Below are positions 26,341 to 34,875 of a DNA stretch of 64,000 nt, piece after piece (the first letter of the stretch is position 1; every line of letters begins with the position of its first letter). The notes under the pieces were generated by a model, which was not told the DNA's origin, did no database searches, and saw only the letters and a program-made list of their open reading frames with translations. The DNA is taken from contig UCLR01000011.1 in the NCBI GenBank assembly GCA_900473415.1, positions 53,383 through 117,382 of the forward strand. The letters are read 5' to 3'. Both the position numbers and the translations under genes were made by a program. Source of the DNA: Hyphomicrobiales bacterium. Its GTDB lineage: Bacteria; Pseudomonadota; Alphaproteobacteria; Rhizobiales; Beijerinckiaceae.

Positions 26341-26631
26341 TCAGAAGACGTTGGGGTAGATGTAGCGGATGATCACGCTCTGGATGAAATAGATGACCAG
26401 CAGCAGGATGATCGGCGAGATGTCGAGGCCGCCCAGGTTCGGGAGCCGCTCGCGGATCGGCCGCAGCACCGGCTCGGTCATGCGGTAGAGCATGTCCCAG
26501 ACGGTTGAGACGAATTGATTGCGGGTATTGATGACGTTGAAGGCGATCAGCCAGCTCAGGACGGCGGAGGCGATCAGGATCCATACATAGATATGCAGGG
26601 CGAGCAAAATCACGTCGAGAACGGAACGCAT
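26341..26631 (-). CDS. yggT: YggT family membrane protein
   Basis: A 96-residue protein with two hydrophobic blocks (about residues 4-28 and 70-90) flanking the conserved YggT segment [21 protein letters not shown]. The family is implicated in membrane organisation and osmotic or cell-division-related functions, with no defined activity. It is followed on the minus strand by the GGT gene, where a DUF167 gene would be expected. Confidence 0.9.
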   Translation of the reverse strand: MRSVLDVILLALHIYVWILIASAVLSWLIAFNVINTRNQFVSTVWDMLYRMTEPVLRPIRERLPNLGGLDISPIILLLVIYFIQSVIIRYIYPNVF

Positions 26632-26748
26632 CGATCTTCGTTATGCCCCTGTCCGGAAGGAGGACGCGGAATATCCCACAGACGCCAAAAACAGATGGCG
26701 GAAGTGATTGACATCCACGCGACGCACGGCCTAGAAGGCCAGCGCCTT

Positions 26749-26824
<76 letters not shown>

Positions 26825-27679
26825 GGCCAAATCGCTGTCCGAGCGAGACTGAATAGCAGAGCAAGTTTAGCGGGTTAGCGGAAGGCGAAAAATCGCCCCT
26901 GCGCCTCGGCGCGTGCCCGGCCCTCTACGCAAAATCGGAGCGGGTTGGCGCTTTCGACGCGCGGGCAAGAATGGGATCGCCTCTAGCGATCCTCGCAGCG
27001 TCGTTGATTTGTTCGAAGCTCTCAAGACGACCGTCCAGCCCAGCAAGTCACCGGGGCGCTGAAGACGCCTAGAGGGGCCAGCGTCTGGACACGAACCAGG
27101 CTGTAACCGTCACGGCCAGCATTCCTGTCGTCACGAAGAGCGCGCTGTCCATCGCCACCTCCCGTTCTTGCGAAAACGGTGTTGGGCGGCGGTTCCGCTT
27201 GCTCGACCTCCGATGAGCGACGCGAGGCGCAGTCCATCGCAGAATGGCCGCGGCTGCATGTGTGCCGCGCCGCGCAAGAATCGAAGCCGTTCCGTGGCAA
27301 GATCATGCTGCAGTCCGTCGCGTGCCTGCGGCAAGCAGCCTGCGATCAGGCGCGCGCCAAGCCATTCAATGCTTTGCCCCGGTCCAACAGGAGGGCGGCC
27401 TCCGGATGTCCGTTGCCGCCACCGCGTCGCCATGCGGCGAGATGCATCCATTGCAGTCGAAGCCGAGCTTTGGGGCAGCAAGGAGGGCCTCCTGGAGGGA
27501 GCCGGGCCGGGATTCTAGGACGCTGCCGAGGCGGCGATGCTGTCCAGCTCCTCTCGGTCCGGTCGCGGTGCGATATGATGATGCATTCTAAATCGAGCGA
27601 ATAGGGCTATCATCGCGGGAATCAGCAAGGAATTGTGCAGATAATGGAAAAGAATGGCTTATTGACCCCGTTCAGGTAC
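26825..27679. other. Gene-poor region after the tRNA
   Basis: About 850 bases without a supported long gene. It holds one convincing very short ORF on the minus strand (27069-27152) and a perfect 7-bp hairpin, GGATCGC-CTCTA-GCGATCC (26974-26992), with no T-tract. Several open frames at 27.17-27.6 kb overlap each other on both strands and lack ribosome sites or recognisable protein sequence. No integrase or direct repeat of the tRNA 3' end is visible. Confidence 0.6.
27069..27152 (-). CDS. Candidate 27-residue single-helix membrane protein
   Basis: An ATG at 27152 is preceded, five bases upstream, by GGGAGGTG, one of the strongest ribosome sites in the window. The frame encodes 27 residues (starts MDSALFVTTGMLAVTVTA, ends SRRWPL) before TAG: a short polar start, one hydrophobic helix and a positively charged tail, the classic form of small inner-membrane proteins. 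No homologue is recognised. It lies alone in the gene-poor stretch after tRNA-Ala. Confidence 0.55.
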   Translation of the reverse strand: MDSALFVTTGMLAVTVTAWFVSRRWPL

Positions 27680-27692
27680 TATGCATAGTGCA
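27661..27692 (+). promoter_or_regulatory. Promoter with GntR-type operator, hydrolase gene
   Basis: ATGCA-TAG-TGCAT (27680-27692) is a perfect 5-bp-arm palindrome with a 3-base centre, 88 bases before the hydrolase start. It overlaps a plausible -10 (CATAGT) sixteen bases after a TTGACC -35 (27661-27666). The same palindrome recurs at four sites in the 51.9-55.6 kb region around the GntR regulator gene. Confidence 0.6.
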
Positions 27693-27780
27693 TTCTTGAG
27701 CGCCGTGATTGCGATGCTGTCGCGGCGCTGGCTCCAGTCGCCCGGATTCGCTCGTCACGCTCTCTGAGGAGACTGCGTCC

Positions 27781-28665
27781 ATGTCGTTGCCCCCGCTCAT
27801 CCTGATTCCCGGGCTGCTCAACGATGCCGAGCTGTGGCGGGACCAGGTGGCGGCTCTGTCCGACGTTGCCGACTGCCGCGTTGCCGACATCACCCGTGAC
27901 GACAGTCTGGAGGCGATGGCCCGGAATGTGCTCGCCGAGGCGCCTGAGCGCTTCGCACTGGCCGGATTTTCGCTCGGCGGCTATGTGGCGGTTGAGATCG
28001 CCCGTATCGCTCCGGAAAGGGTCGATCGGCTTGCTCTGCTCGACACGTCCATCAGCGCCGACACCCCGGAGCGAGCGACTGCGAGATCGGCGCTGAACAA
28101 AGCGGCGCGAGCGCCGGGCAAGTTTCACGGTTTCGGTGATCGGCTCCTCAAGACCTATCTCGCCGACAGTCACCTCGAGGATGAGGCGATCATCTCCCGC
28201 ATCCGCGGCATGACGGAGCGATTGGGGCCGGACGTTTTCGTCCGGCAGAACAGCGTCGTGCGCAAGGATGGCGCCGGTGTGTTGAGGGCACTGCGCTGTC
28301 CCATTCTCGTGCTGGCGGGCGAGTCCGACGCGATAACTCCCTTTCGCGATCATGAGGCGATGGCCGTGATCGCGCGGGGCCGGTTGGTGTCGATCCCCGA
28401 TGCCGGTCACATGACGCCGATCGAAAATCCTGCGGCTGTCTCGGCGGCGCTGCGCGAGTGGCTGGATCCGGGCGAACAGCGGCAGGCTGCCCTCGCCGGA
28501 TCGGGTCGCGCTTCGGTCGGCTCGGAAGCTCCGTCGGCGCCGCTTTGCCGCGCTCCGGCCAACGGTCACGCAGCAGTGCGCGGGCCGATATCCGACATGA
28601 GCGCATACCCCCCTTTGCCCGAGTGCGCCGCCCCGCCATTGACACGCAACAGAATAGGGTTTTGA
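27781..28665 (+). CDS. Alpha/beta-hydrolase
   Basis: The product has 294 residues from the ATG at 27781, which follows GAGGAG. The fold is clear up to about residue 235: LILIPGLLNDAELWRDQ, the nucleophile elbow GFSLGGY (Ser near residue 64), an acid in GESDAITPF and the catalytic His in IPDAGHMTPIENP. Related enzymes hydrolyse esters, thioesters or lactones. The last 60 residues are Ala/Pro-rich, have no fold signature and may result from loss of the original stop. An upstream ATGCA-N3-TGCAT palindrome suggests co-regulation with the 52-62 kb cluster. Confidence 0.85.
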   Translation: MSLPPLILIPGLLNDAELWRDQVAALSDVADCRVADITRDDSLEAMARNVLAEAPERFALAGFSLGGYVAVEIARIAPERVDRLALLDTSISADTPERATARSALNKAARAPGKFHGFGDRLLKTYLADSHLEDEAIISRIRGMTERLGPDVFVRQNSVVRKDGAGVLRALRCPILVLAGESDAITPFRDHEAMAVIARGRLVSIPDAGHMTPIENPAAVSAALREWLDPGEQRQAALAGSGRASVGSEAPSAPLCRAPANGHAAVRGPISDMSAYPPLPECAAPPLTRNRIGF

Positions 28666-28677
28666 ATTAAAAAATCA
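28639..28677 (+). promoter_or_regulatory. Promoter and IclR-type operator, FAD oxidase gene
   Basis: A consensus -35 TTGACA (28639-28644) lies 17 bases before a TTGAAT -10-like hexamer. Overlapping it is TGAATT-AAA-AAATCA (28663-28677), one mismatch from the 15-bp palindrome TGAAWT-N3-AATTCA found at three other promoters of the IclR region. It ends 14 bases before the start codon. Repressor binding here would block RNA polymerase. Confidence 0.55.
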
Positions 28678-28691
28678 CGAGGTGAATATAA

Positions 28692-30116
28692 ATGCACCGC
28701 GGCAACATGGCCCAACTAACGGGCCAGCTATTGGAAACGCTCGGCCCTAAGGGCATCGTCCGGGACGAAGGTCAGCTTGAGAGCATGACCAAGCCTTGGC
28801 GCGACAAGTGGACTTCTGAGCCGGCGCTCGTGGTGCAGCCCGCGACGACGAGCGAGGTCCAGTCCGTCGTGCGGATTTGCCGTGAGCTGGGCTTCCCGAT
28901 CGTGCCGCAGGGGGGCAATACCGGCGTTACGGGAGCCGCGCTCTGCCGCGAGGGCGGAACGGAGGTGCTGCTGTCGCTTCGGCGGATGAACCGCATCCGG
29001 GAACTCGATGTCGATGACGACATGCTCATCGCCGAGGCAGGCTGCGTTCTGAACGATGTGAAGGATGCTGCCGCCGAAGTCGGCCGACTCTTTCCGCTAT
29101 CCCTCGGAGCGCAGGGCAGCTGCATGATCGGTGGCAATATCGCCACCAACGCCGGCGGCATCAACGCGCTCCGCTATGGCCCGATGCGCAACATGGTGGC
29201 GGGCCTGGAAGTCGTGACGGCGGACGGCGACGTCTGGAGCTCCCTGAAGCTGCTGCGCAAGGACAACTCCGGATATGATCTCAAGCAGCTCTTCATTGGC
29301 TCGGAAGGGACGCTCGGGGTCATAACGGCCGCAACGCTCAAGCTCTCGATGCTGCCGGCGCGTTCGGCGACAGCCATCGTTGCGGTGAAGAGCCCGGTCG
29401 AGGCGATATCCTGGTTCAGAAAAGTCCGGGAAGCATTCGGAGGTCAGCTGACCGCCTGCGAATTGATCGAGCGAATCTGCATCGATGTAACCGCTCGCCG
29501 AATTCCCGGCATCGTCGACCCGCTTCCGACGAAATACCCCTGGTACGTCTTGCTCGAGGTCGATTCGCTCGACCCCGATGCCGAGCTGGAGGGCCGGCTC
29601 GGATCGCTGTTCGAACAGGCCTATGACGCTGGCGTGGTCCTTGACGGCGCGATCGCCTCTTCGAGCGCACAGGCTCAGGCCCTGTGGCATCTGCGCGAGT
29701 CGATCGGGGAAGCGCACAGGCACGAAGGCGTATCGTTCAAGCACGACATCTCCGTGCCGGTCTCCAAGGTTCCGGCTTTCATCGCCGAAGCGCAGCATCG
29801 GCTGTCGGAGCTGTATCCGGGCATTCGCTCCTTCGCCTTCGGGCATATCGGCGACGGCAACATCCACTTCAACCCTGTCCAGGCCGAGGGCGAGCCGGCC
29901 GAGTCCTGGGCGGGAAAGCTCGCCGACATCAATCGCGTCACGCATGACATCACCGTGAAACTCGGTGGCTCGATCACGGCGGAACACGGCGTGGGCCAGC
30001 TGCGGCGTAGTGAGCTGGTTCACTACAAGAGCCCACTTGAAATTCAGATGATGCAATCGATCAAGAACGTCCTTGATCCCGCCGGCCTGTTCAATCCGGG
30101 AAAGTTACTTCTGTAG
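28692..30116 (+). CDS. FAD-linked D-2-hydroxyacid dehydrogenase (GlcD/D2HGDH type)
   Basis: A 474-residue flavoprotein; the ATG at 28692 follows GAGGTG. The N-terminal FAD_binding_4 domain has IVPQGGNTGVTGAAL and GGNIATNAGGINALRYG. The C-terminal FAD-oxidase domain ends with the family signature FGHIGDGNIHFNP, GSITAEHGVGQLRR and LDPAGLFNPGKLL. Such enzymes oxidise D-lactate, glycolate or D-2-hydroxyglutarate to the 2-oxoacid and pass electrons to a carrier. The neighbours (carboxylate uptake genes, a 2-oxoglutarate dehydrogenase E1 paralog) favour a hydroxy-dicarboxylate. It is the first gene before the Liv-type transporter. Confidence 0.88.
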   Translation: MHRGNMAQLTGQLLETLGPKGIVRDEGQLESMTKPWRDKWTSEPALVVQPATTSEVQSVVRICRELGFPIVPQGGNTGVTGAALCREGGTEVLLSLRRMNRIRELDVDDDMLIAEAGCVLNDVKDAAAEVGRLFPLSLGAQGSCMIGGNIATNAGGINALRYGPMRNMVAGLEVVTADGDVWSSLKLLRKDNSGYDLKQLFIGSEGTLGVITAATLKLSMLPARSATAIVAVKSPVEAISWFRKVREAFGGQLTACELIERICIDVTARRIPGIVDPLPTKYPWYVLLEVDSLDPDAELEGRLGSLFEQAYDAGVVLDGAIASSSAQAQALWHLRESIGEAHRHEGVSFKHDISVPVSKVPAFIAEAQHRLSELYPGIRSFAFGHIGDGNIHFNPVQAEGEPAESWAGKLADINRVTHDITVKLGGSITAEHGVGQLRRSELVHYKSPLEIQMMQSIKNVLDPAGLFNPGKLLL

Positions 30117-30122
30117 AATTTC

Positions 30123-30155
30123 ACTTTGAAAACAAAGTCGAGCATGCCGCTCGAC
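30123..30155. promoter_or_regulatory. Two adjacent inverted repeats before the ABC binding-protein gene
   Basis: ACTTTG-AAAA-CAAAGT (30123-30138) overlaps by two bases GTCGAGC-ATGCC-GCTCGAC (30137-30155). The second is a stable hairpin without a T-tract. They lie in the 92-base gap between the FAD dehydrogenase stop and the binding-protein start. They could be an operator plus an attenuator or mRNA-processing hairpin. Confidence 0.45.
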
Positions 30156-30208
30156 TCCAACTGGCCAGAGCAACAAAAATAAACGGCCTTACACCATGGG
30201 AGGAAGAA

Positions 30209-31483
30209 ATGAATACCAAGAATAACCAGAACTCGCCTGAGCTTGCACGCGCGGAACAACCCGCGGAACTCACCCGTCGCGCCATGCTGGGCTATGCCGC
30301 AGCCGCCGGTGCCGCGCTGACGGTCGGCTCCTCTGCCGTCTTTGCCCAAGAAGCCGTGCCGGGCATCGACCCCGCCACCAAGACGATCACGATCGGCGCC
30401 TTCACTCCGGTGACTGGTCCGGTGCCGTTCTACGCCCTCATCTCTCACGGCGCAGATGCCTATTTCAAACACCTGAACGACAACGGCGGCATCCAGGGCT
30501 GGAAGTTCAACTACATCCTGAAGGACGATGGCTACGAGCCTTCCCGGAGCGTGGCCGCGGCGCGCCGTCTCGTCGAGGATGACAAGATCTTCGCGCTGGT
30601 CGCGAGCATCGGCACTGCGCAGAACATCGCCGTCATTCCCTATGCCAAGTCGGTCAACATTCCCGTGGTGTCGCCGGTCGGTGGCTCGCCGAAGCTCGTT
30701 GCCGAGCCGAACATCTTCCCGCTTCTGCCGGACTACGCCCTCTCGGGGTCGGCCAGCGCAGAATTCGCGATCAACGATCTCAAGAAGAAGAAGATCGCGC
30801 TGCTTTGGGTGAACGACGAAGTGGGGCGCGGCGCCAAGCGTGGCATCGACCTCTATCTCTCCTCGCAAAAGCTCGAGACAGCGGTCGCGACCACCTTCGA
30901 CTATTCGACGGCCGACTTCTCCCCACATGTCCGGCGTGCGGCCGAGGCGAATGCCGAGGTCGTGATCCTGTTCGGGTCGAACGCCAACCTGGCTGGTGCG
31001 CTGAGGGCGGCGGACAAGCAGGGTTACAAGGCCGACTGGATCGCTCCGTTCTTTACCGCTGATCCTGCCACCTACAGCCTCGCGAAGTCGCTTCTCGACG
31101 GCGTCTATTTCTCCTCCTGGCTGCTGCCCGTCGATTCGGACGATGAATCGGTCAAGCAGTATCGGGCGGCCTTGCAGAAGTACTACCCGCGCGATCCCAT
31201 CGGGATTTTCGGGCTCAACGGCTGGACGAGCGCGGCCTTGTTTGGCGTGGCCTTCGAAAAGATGCTGAAGGCGAACATGCCGCTGACCCGTGAAAGCCTG
31301 GTCGAAGCGCTCAATTCGATCAAGAACGAGAAGGTCGGTGGGGTCAAGACGGTGACCTTCAGCAAGGAAGACCACCGCGGCATTCGCCAAGAGACGATGA
31401 TTCAGGCGAAGGACGGCAAGTACGTCTCCGTCCGTGATTACACCCCGTATCCGGAAGTCGTCTTCAACGCGAATCCAGGCTGA
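30209..31483 (+). CDS. Branched-chain-amino-acid-type ABC substrate-binding protein
   Basis: A 424-residue periplasmic binding protein (type I fold, LivK/AmiC-like). The ATG at 30209 follows GGAGGAAGAA. A long N-terminus carries a twin-arginine-like signal (TRRAMLGYAAAAGAALTVG) ending near VFAQE. The mature start ITIGAFTPVTGPV is typical of the family. It binds the ligand for the LivHMGF proteins encoded directly downstream. In this setting, among acid-catabolism genes, the ligand is more likely an organic acid than an amino acid. Confidence 0.9.
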   Translation: MNTKNNQNSPELARAEQPAELTRRAMLGYAAAAGAALTVGSSAVFAQEAVPGIDPATKTITIGAFTPVTGPVPFYALISHGADAYFKHLNDNGGIQGWKFNYILKDDGYEPSRSVAAARRLVEDDKIFALVASIGTAQNIAVIPYAKSVNIPVVSPVGGSPKLVAEPNIFPLLPDYALSGSASAEFAINDLKKKKIALLWVNDEVGRGAKRGIDLYLSSQKLETAVATTFDYSTADFSPHVRRAAEANAEVVILFGSNANLAGALRAADKQGYKADWIAPFFTADPATYSLAKSLLDGVYFSSWLLPVDSDDESVKQYRAALQKYYPRDPIGIFGLNGWTSAALFGVAFEKMLKANMPLTRESLVEALNSIKNEKVGGVKTVTFSKEDHRGIRQETMIQAKDGKYVSVRDYTPYPEVVFNANPG

Positions 31484-31489
31484 AGATAT

Positions 31490-32353
31490 ATGCTTTCTCT
31501 GATTTGGCAGGGCGCCATCACCGGCCTGTTGTACGCTATCGCGTCACTTGGGCTGGTGATGGTATTCAAGAGCTCGCACATGGTGAACTTCGCGCATGGA
31601 AGCATGGCGGGGTTCTGCGCCTTCATCGTCTACATGATCACGAGCGGTCTGGAATGGCCGTGGCTGGTCGGCGTTCTGGCGGCGCTGGCCACCGCCGTCG
31701 CGCTGGCCGCGATTGCCTATTTCGCCATCGCGCCGCTGATCACGAAGGAGGGCACGACGGCCACCATCGCCACGCTCGGCCTGGGGCTGATGCTGCAGGG
31801 GCTGATCCTCAGCCTGTTCGGAGCGAACATCGTCAATCTCGACCTGCCTCTCCCGTCGTGGTCTATGCAGGTGCTCGGGCTCAGAATCACTCTCTACGAG
31901 CTGGTGGTCCTCGGCGTGGCCACATTCATCGTCGTGTTCCTGTTCCTGCTCATCGACCGGACCCGGCTCGGCATCGCCTTCAGGACCGTCTCGACCCATG
32001 CATTCGCGGCCGAGGTCTGTGGGCTGAGCATCCGGCGGGTGCATCTGTTCGCCTGGATCGCTTCGGCGATCCTGGGCGTCATCGCCGCAGTGCTGATCGT
32101 CCCGACGACCTTCCTGAGCTCGACGACGGTCACGACCTTCATGCTTCAGGCCTTTGCGGCGACCGTGATCGGCGGCTTCGACAGCCTGCCGGGCAGCATC
32201 ATCGGAGGCATTCTGGTCGGCATCGCGACAAATCTGTTCGCCTTCTATGTCGCCCCGGAATTCATGAACACGTTCCTGCTGGTCTTCATCTTCACGTCGC
32301 TGACGATTTTCCCGGGCGGCATTCTCTCGCGTAGGGCTGGTGGCCGTGTCTGA
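31490..32353 (+). CDS. livH: ABC transporter permease, LivH family
   Basis: A 287-residue membrane protein with about eight hydrophobic helices and LivH hallmarks: GLLYAIASLGLVMVFKSSHMVNFAHGSMAG at the N-terminal half and GGFDSLPGSIIGGILVGIATNL near the C-terminus. It forms the translocation pore with the LivM-like protein. It starts 6 bases after the binding-protein stop and overlaps the next gene, so the operon is tightly packed. Confidence 0.92.
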   Translation: MLSLIWQGAITGLLYAIASLGLVMVFKSSHMVNFAHGSMAGFCAFIVYMITSGLEWPWLVGVLAALATAVALAAIAYFAIAPLITKEGTTATIATLGLGLMLQGLILSLFGANIVNLDLPLPSWSMQVLGLRITLYELVVLGVATFIVVFLFLLIDRTRLGIAFRTVSTHAFAAEVCGLSIRRVHLFAWIASAILGVIAAVLIVPTTFLSSTTVTTFMLQAFAATVIGGFDSLPGSIIGGILVGIATNLFAFYVAPEFMNTFLLVFIFTSLTIFPGGILSRRAGGRV

Positions 32354-33341
32354 GAGCACTCTATCCAGGACGGCCGGCCCGACGCCGAATGCCGGCCTCG
32401 GCGACCGACTGACCCGCCTGCTCGATGTGGCGCTGCTCCTGCTGCTGCTCGTCGTTCCCTGGGTCGCCCCCAGCTTCTGGACCTACATCCTGGCGTTGTC
32501 GCTCGCGAATGCGATCGGGGTCCTCTCCGTAAGCGTCGTCATTCGCTATGCCGGCGAAGTCTCCATCGGCCAGAACTTCTTCATTGCGGTCGGCGCCTAT
32601 GCGGTCGCGATCCTGCAAGCCCGGCTCGGCGTTCCTTTCCCGGTGGGCGTGGCATTCGGCACGCTTCTGGGATGCGTGATGGGACTGGCCTTCGCCTGGC
32701 CGTCTCGCAAGCTGTCCGGCGTCTATCTCAGCGTCGCGACGCTTGCGCTGGGCCTGTGCGTTCCGGAGCTGCTCCTGCATTGGACCGATATTACCGGCGG
32801 ATTCGAGGGCATTAACGTCAAGCCGAACCTTGTTGCCGGTGTTCCCGGCGGCATTCAGCAGTTCTATGTCGCGCTCGGAGGCTTCGCCATCGTCGTCATC
32901 GCGCTGGCGCGGTTCCGCCACTCACGATACGGCATCGCATTGCTGACGGCCCGCCATCACGCCAAGGCGGCCGAGGCCTTCGGGATGCCGCTCGCTTCGG
33001 TCCGGCTTCTGGTTTTCGCGCTCAGCGCGGGCATCGCCGGTTTCGGCGGCAGCATTCTCGCCTTCGCGTCCTCCACCGTCTCGCCCAACAGCTTCACCTT
33101 CTGGTCGTCCGTCTATCTGCTCGTCGGATCGGTTGTCTGCCTGTACTCGACCAAGCCGTCGGCCGCCTTTTTCGGAGGGCTGTTCATCACCCTGCTTCCG
33201 CAATTGCTGTCGGATTACGGGGAGCTCGTCGAGATCATCTACGGCTTCACCCTCTTCGTGGTGATCTACCTCTTCAATATCGTCCTTCCGCATCTTCAAG
33301 CAGCCATTCGGCGAAAGCAGGCCCGCAATGGACATGGCTAA
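32340..33341 (+). CDS. livM: ABC transporter permease, LivM family
   Basis: A 333-residue membrane protein; the GTG at 32340 overlaps livH by 14 bases, and a second GTG at 32346 is possible. LivM features are NAIGVLSVSVVIRYAGEVSIGQNFF and AAEAFGMPLASVRLLVFALSAGIAGFGG. It has about nine hydrophobic helices and is the second pore subunit of the HAAT-type importer. It overlaps the downstream ATPase gene by 14 bases. Confidence 0.92.
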   Translation: MAVSESTLSRTAGPTPNAGLGDRLTRLLDVALLLLLLVVPWVAPSFWTYILALSLANAIGVLSVSVVIRYAGEVSIGQNFFIAVGAYAVAILQARLGVPFPVGVAFGTLLGCVMGLAFAWPSRKLSGVYLSVATLALGLCVPELLLHWTDITGGFEGINVKPNLVAGVPGGIQQFYVALGGFAIVVIALARFRHSRYGIALLTARHHAKAAEAFGMPLASVRLLVFALSAGIAGFGGSILAFASSTVSPNSFTFWSSVYLLVGSVVCLYSTKPSAAFFGGLFITLLPQLLSDYGELVEIIYGFTLFVVIYLFNIVLPHLQAAIRRKQARNGHG

Positions 33342-34110
33342 TCATGGCGCGGGGCTGGTGGCGAAGGAGATCAAGCTGGCGTTCGGCGGTCTCCAGGTCC
33401 TGAACAATGTCAGCGTATCGTTCCCGCCCGGCGTGATCACCGGCCTCATCGGGCCCAACGGCGCCGGCAAGACCAGCTTCTTCAACTGCCTCACGGGGCT
33501 GTATCGCCCGAACTCCGGCGATATCTCCCTCGATGGTCGCGCCCTCAAGGGCGTTTCGGCCTCGCGCCGTGCCCGGCTCGGCATCTCCAGGACGTTCCAG
33601 CATGTCGCTCTCTCGCCCGAGCTGAGCGTCGCCGAGAACGTCCAGTTCGGTCTCCACGCCTCACGCAAGAGCGGGCTGGCCGACGCGCTGCTTCCGTTGC
33701 CGAGCGCCTGGAGTGATCGCGAGGAGAGTCGCCACAAGGCGATCGAAGCCCTGTCCCTCGTCGGCCTCAGTCATCTGGCTGACGTTCCGGCGGGTGGCGT
33801 CGCGCCCGGCACATTGCGCCTCGTCGAGCTGGCGCGCGCGATGGTCGGCCGGCCCCGCGTCCTGCTTCTCGACGAGCCGGCGGCAGGCCTGAATTCCTCC
33901 GAGACGAAAGACCTCGTGCAGACACTCCGCCAGATCGCATCGCGCGAGCTGGTCATGGTCGTTGTCGAGCACGACATGGATTTGATCATGCAGATCTGCG
34001 ACGTCATCAACGTCCTGAATTTCGGGACATTGATCGCTGCCGGGACGCCGGCGGAAGTTCAAGCGAATCCGCTGGTGGCCGAGGTCTATCTGGGGGCGGC
34101 CGATGACTGA
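33328..34110 (+). CDS. livG: ABC transporter ATP-binding protein, LivG family
   Basis: A 260-residue ATPase with Walker A GPNGAGKTS (near 46-54), the LivG segment ISRTFQHVALSPELSVAENVQ, a degenerate signature region (VAPGTLRLVELARAM) where LSYGQ-like residues are usual, and Walker B VLLLDEPAAGL. It energises uptake with LivF. The signature LSGGQ motif reads APGTL here, an unusual substitution that may still work because the partner ATPase keeps a canonical motif. It overlaps livF by 8 bases. Confidence 0.9.
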   Translation: MDMANHGAGLVAKEIKLAFGGLQVLNNVSVSFPPGVITGLIGPNGAGKTSFFNCLTGLYRPNSGDISLDGRALKGVSASRRARLGISRTFQHVALSPELSVAENVQFGLHASRKSGLADALLPLPSAWSDREESRHKAIEALSLVGLSHLADVPAGGVAPGTLRLVELARAMVGRPRVLLLDEPAAGLNSSETKDLVQTLRQIASRELVMVVVEHDMDLIMQICDVINVLNFGTLIAAGTPAEVQANPLVAEVYLGAADD

Positions 34111-34864
34111 GATGCTGCTCATCGAGAACCTGTCCTCCGGCTATCACGGAACCCCGGCCATCGAGCAGGTGAGCCTGCGGGTCGAAGCCGGCAGCGTCTT
34201 CGCGCTTCTCGGGGCGAATGGAGCCGGCAAGTCGACGCTCCTCAAATGCATCGCCGGGCTGATGCCGGCCTATTCCGGCCGGATCGTCTACAAGGGCAAG
34301 GATGTCACGAGCGAAACCGCCCGAACGCTTGTGAGGAACGGCATTTCCTACGTGCCTGAGGGGCGGGCGATCGTGACGAGTCTCAGCGTCGACGAAAATT
34401 TGCTCCTCGGCGGGCTCCATGTGGAGCGAGCCAAGGTGCGGGAGCGCCGGGAGCTGGTTCTCGAGCTGTTTCCCGAGATCCGCGAGCGTCTGACCTCTCC
34501 GGCCTGGCAGCTCAGCGGCGGGCAGCAGCAGATGCTGGCGATCGGACGGGCACTCATGTCAGGCCCCGAGCTGCTGCTCCTCGACGAGCCCTCGCTGGGA
34601 CTCTCGCCGCTTCTCGTGAAGCGCGTCTTCAACCAGCTGCACGAACTGCAGAAGCAGTTCGCTCTGACGGTGGTGTTGGTCGAACAGAACTACCGGCTGA
34701 CGCTGAAGGTCGCGCAGGCGGCCAGCTTCATGCGCAACGGCCGGATCGTCGGCCATCACAACGCAGCCGATCTGCGGACGCCAGAGGCCTATCAGAACAT
34801 CATTTCAGCCTATTTCGGCTCGCCCTCCGAGGGGGCGACCGCCGAGGCTGCCGTGTCGCACTAA
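34103..34864 (+). CDS. livF: ABC transporter ATP-binding protein, LivF family
   Basis: A 253-residue ATPase with Walker A GANGAGKST near residue 37, LivF-specific ISYVPEGRAIVTSLSVDENLLLG, signature LSGGQQQMLAIGRALM and Walker B LLLLDEPSLGLSP. It pairs with the LivG-like subunit, whose own signature motif is degenerate, so at least one composite ATP site is canonical. It is the last transporter gene of the operon; the MBL hydrolase follows by 11 bases. Confidence 0.92.
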   Translation: MTEMLLIENLSSGYHGTPAIEQVSLRVEAGSVFALLGANGAGKSTLLKCIAGLMPAYSGRIVYKGKDVTSETARTLVRNGISYVPEGRAIVTSLSVDENLLLGGLHVERAKVRERRELVLELFPEIRERLTSPAWQLSGGQQQMLAIGRALMSGPELLLLDEPSLGLSPLLVKRVFNQLHELQKQFALTVVLVEQNYRLTLKVAQAASFMRNGRIVGHHNAADLRTPEAYQNIISAYFGSPSEGATAEAAVSH

Positions 34865-34875
34865 GGGATATTCCG

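Noticed and set aside
27168..27604. Several overlapping open frames after tRNA-Ala
   Set aside because: They overlap on both strands, are Arg/Ser/Ala-rich and lack start signals; none resembles a protein family.
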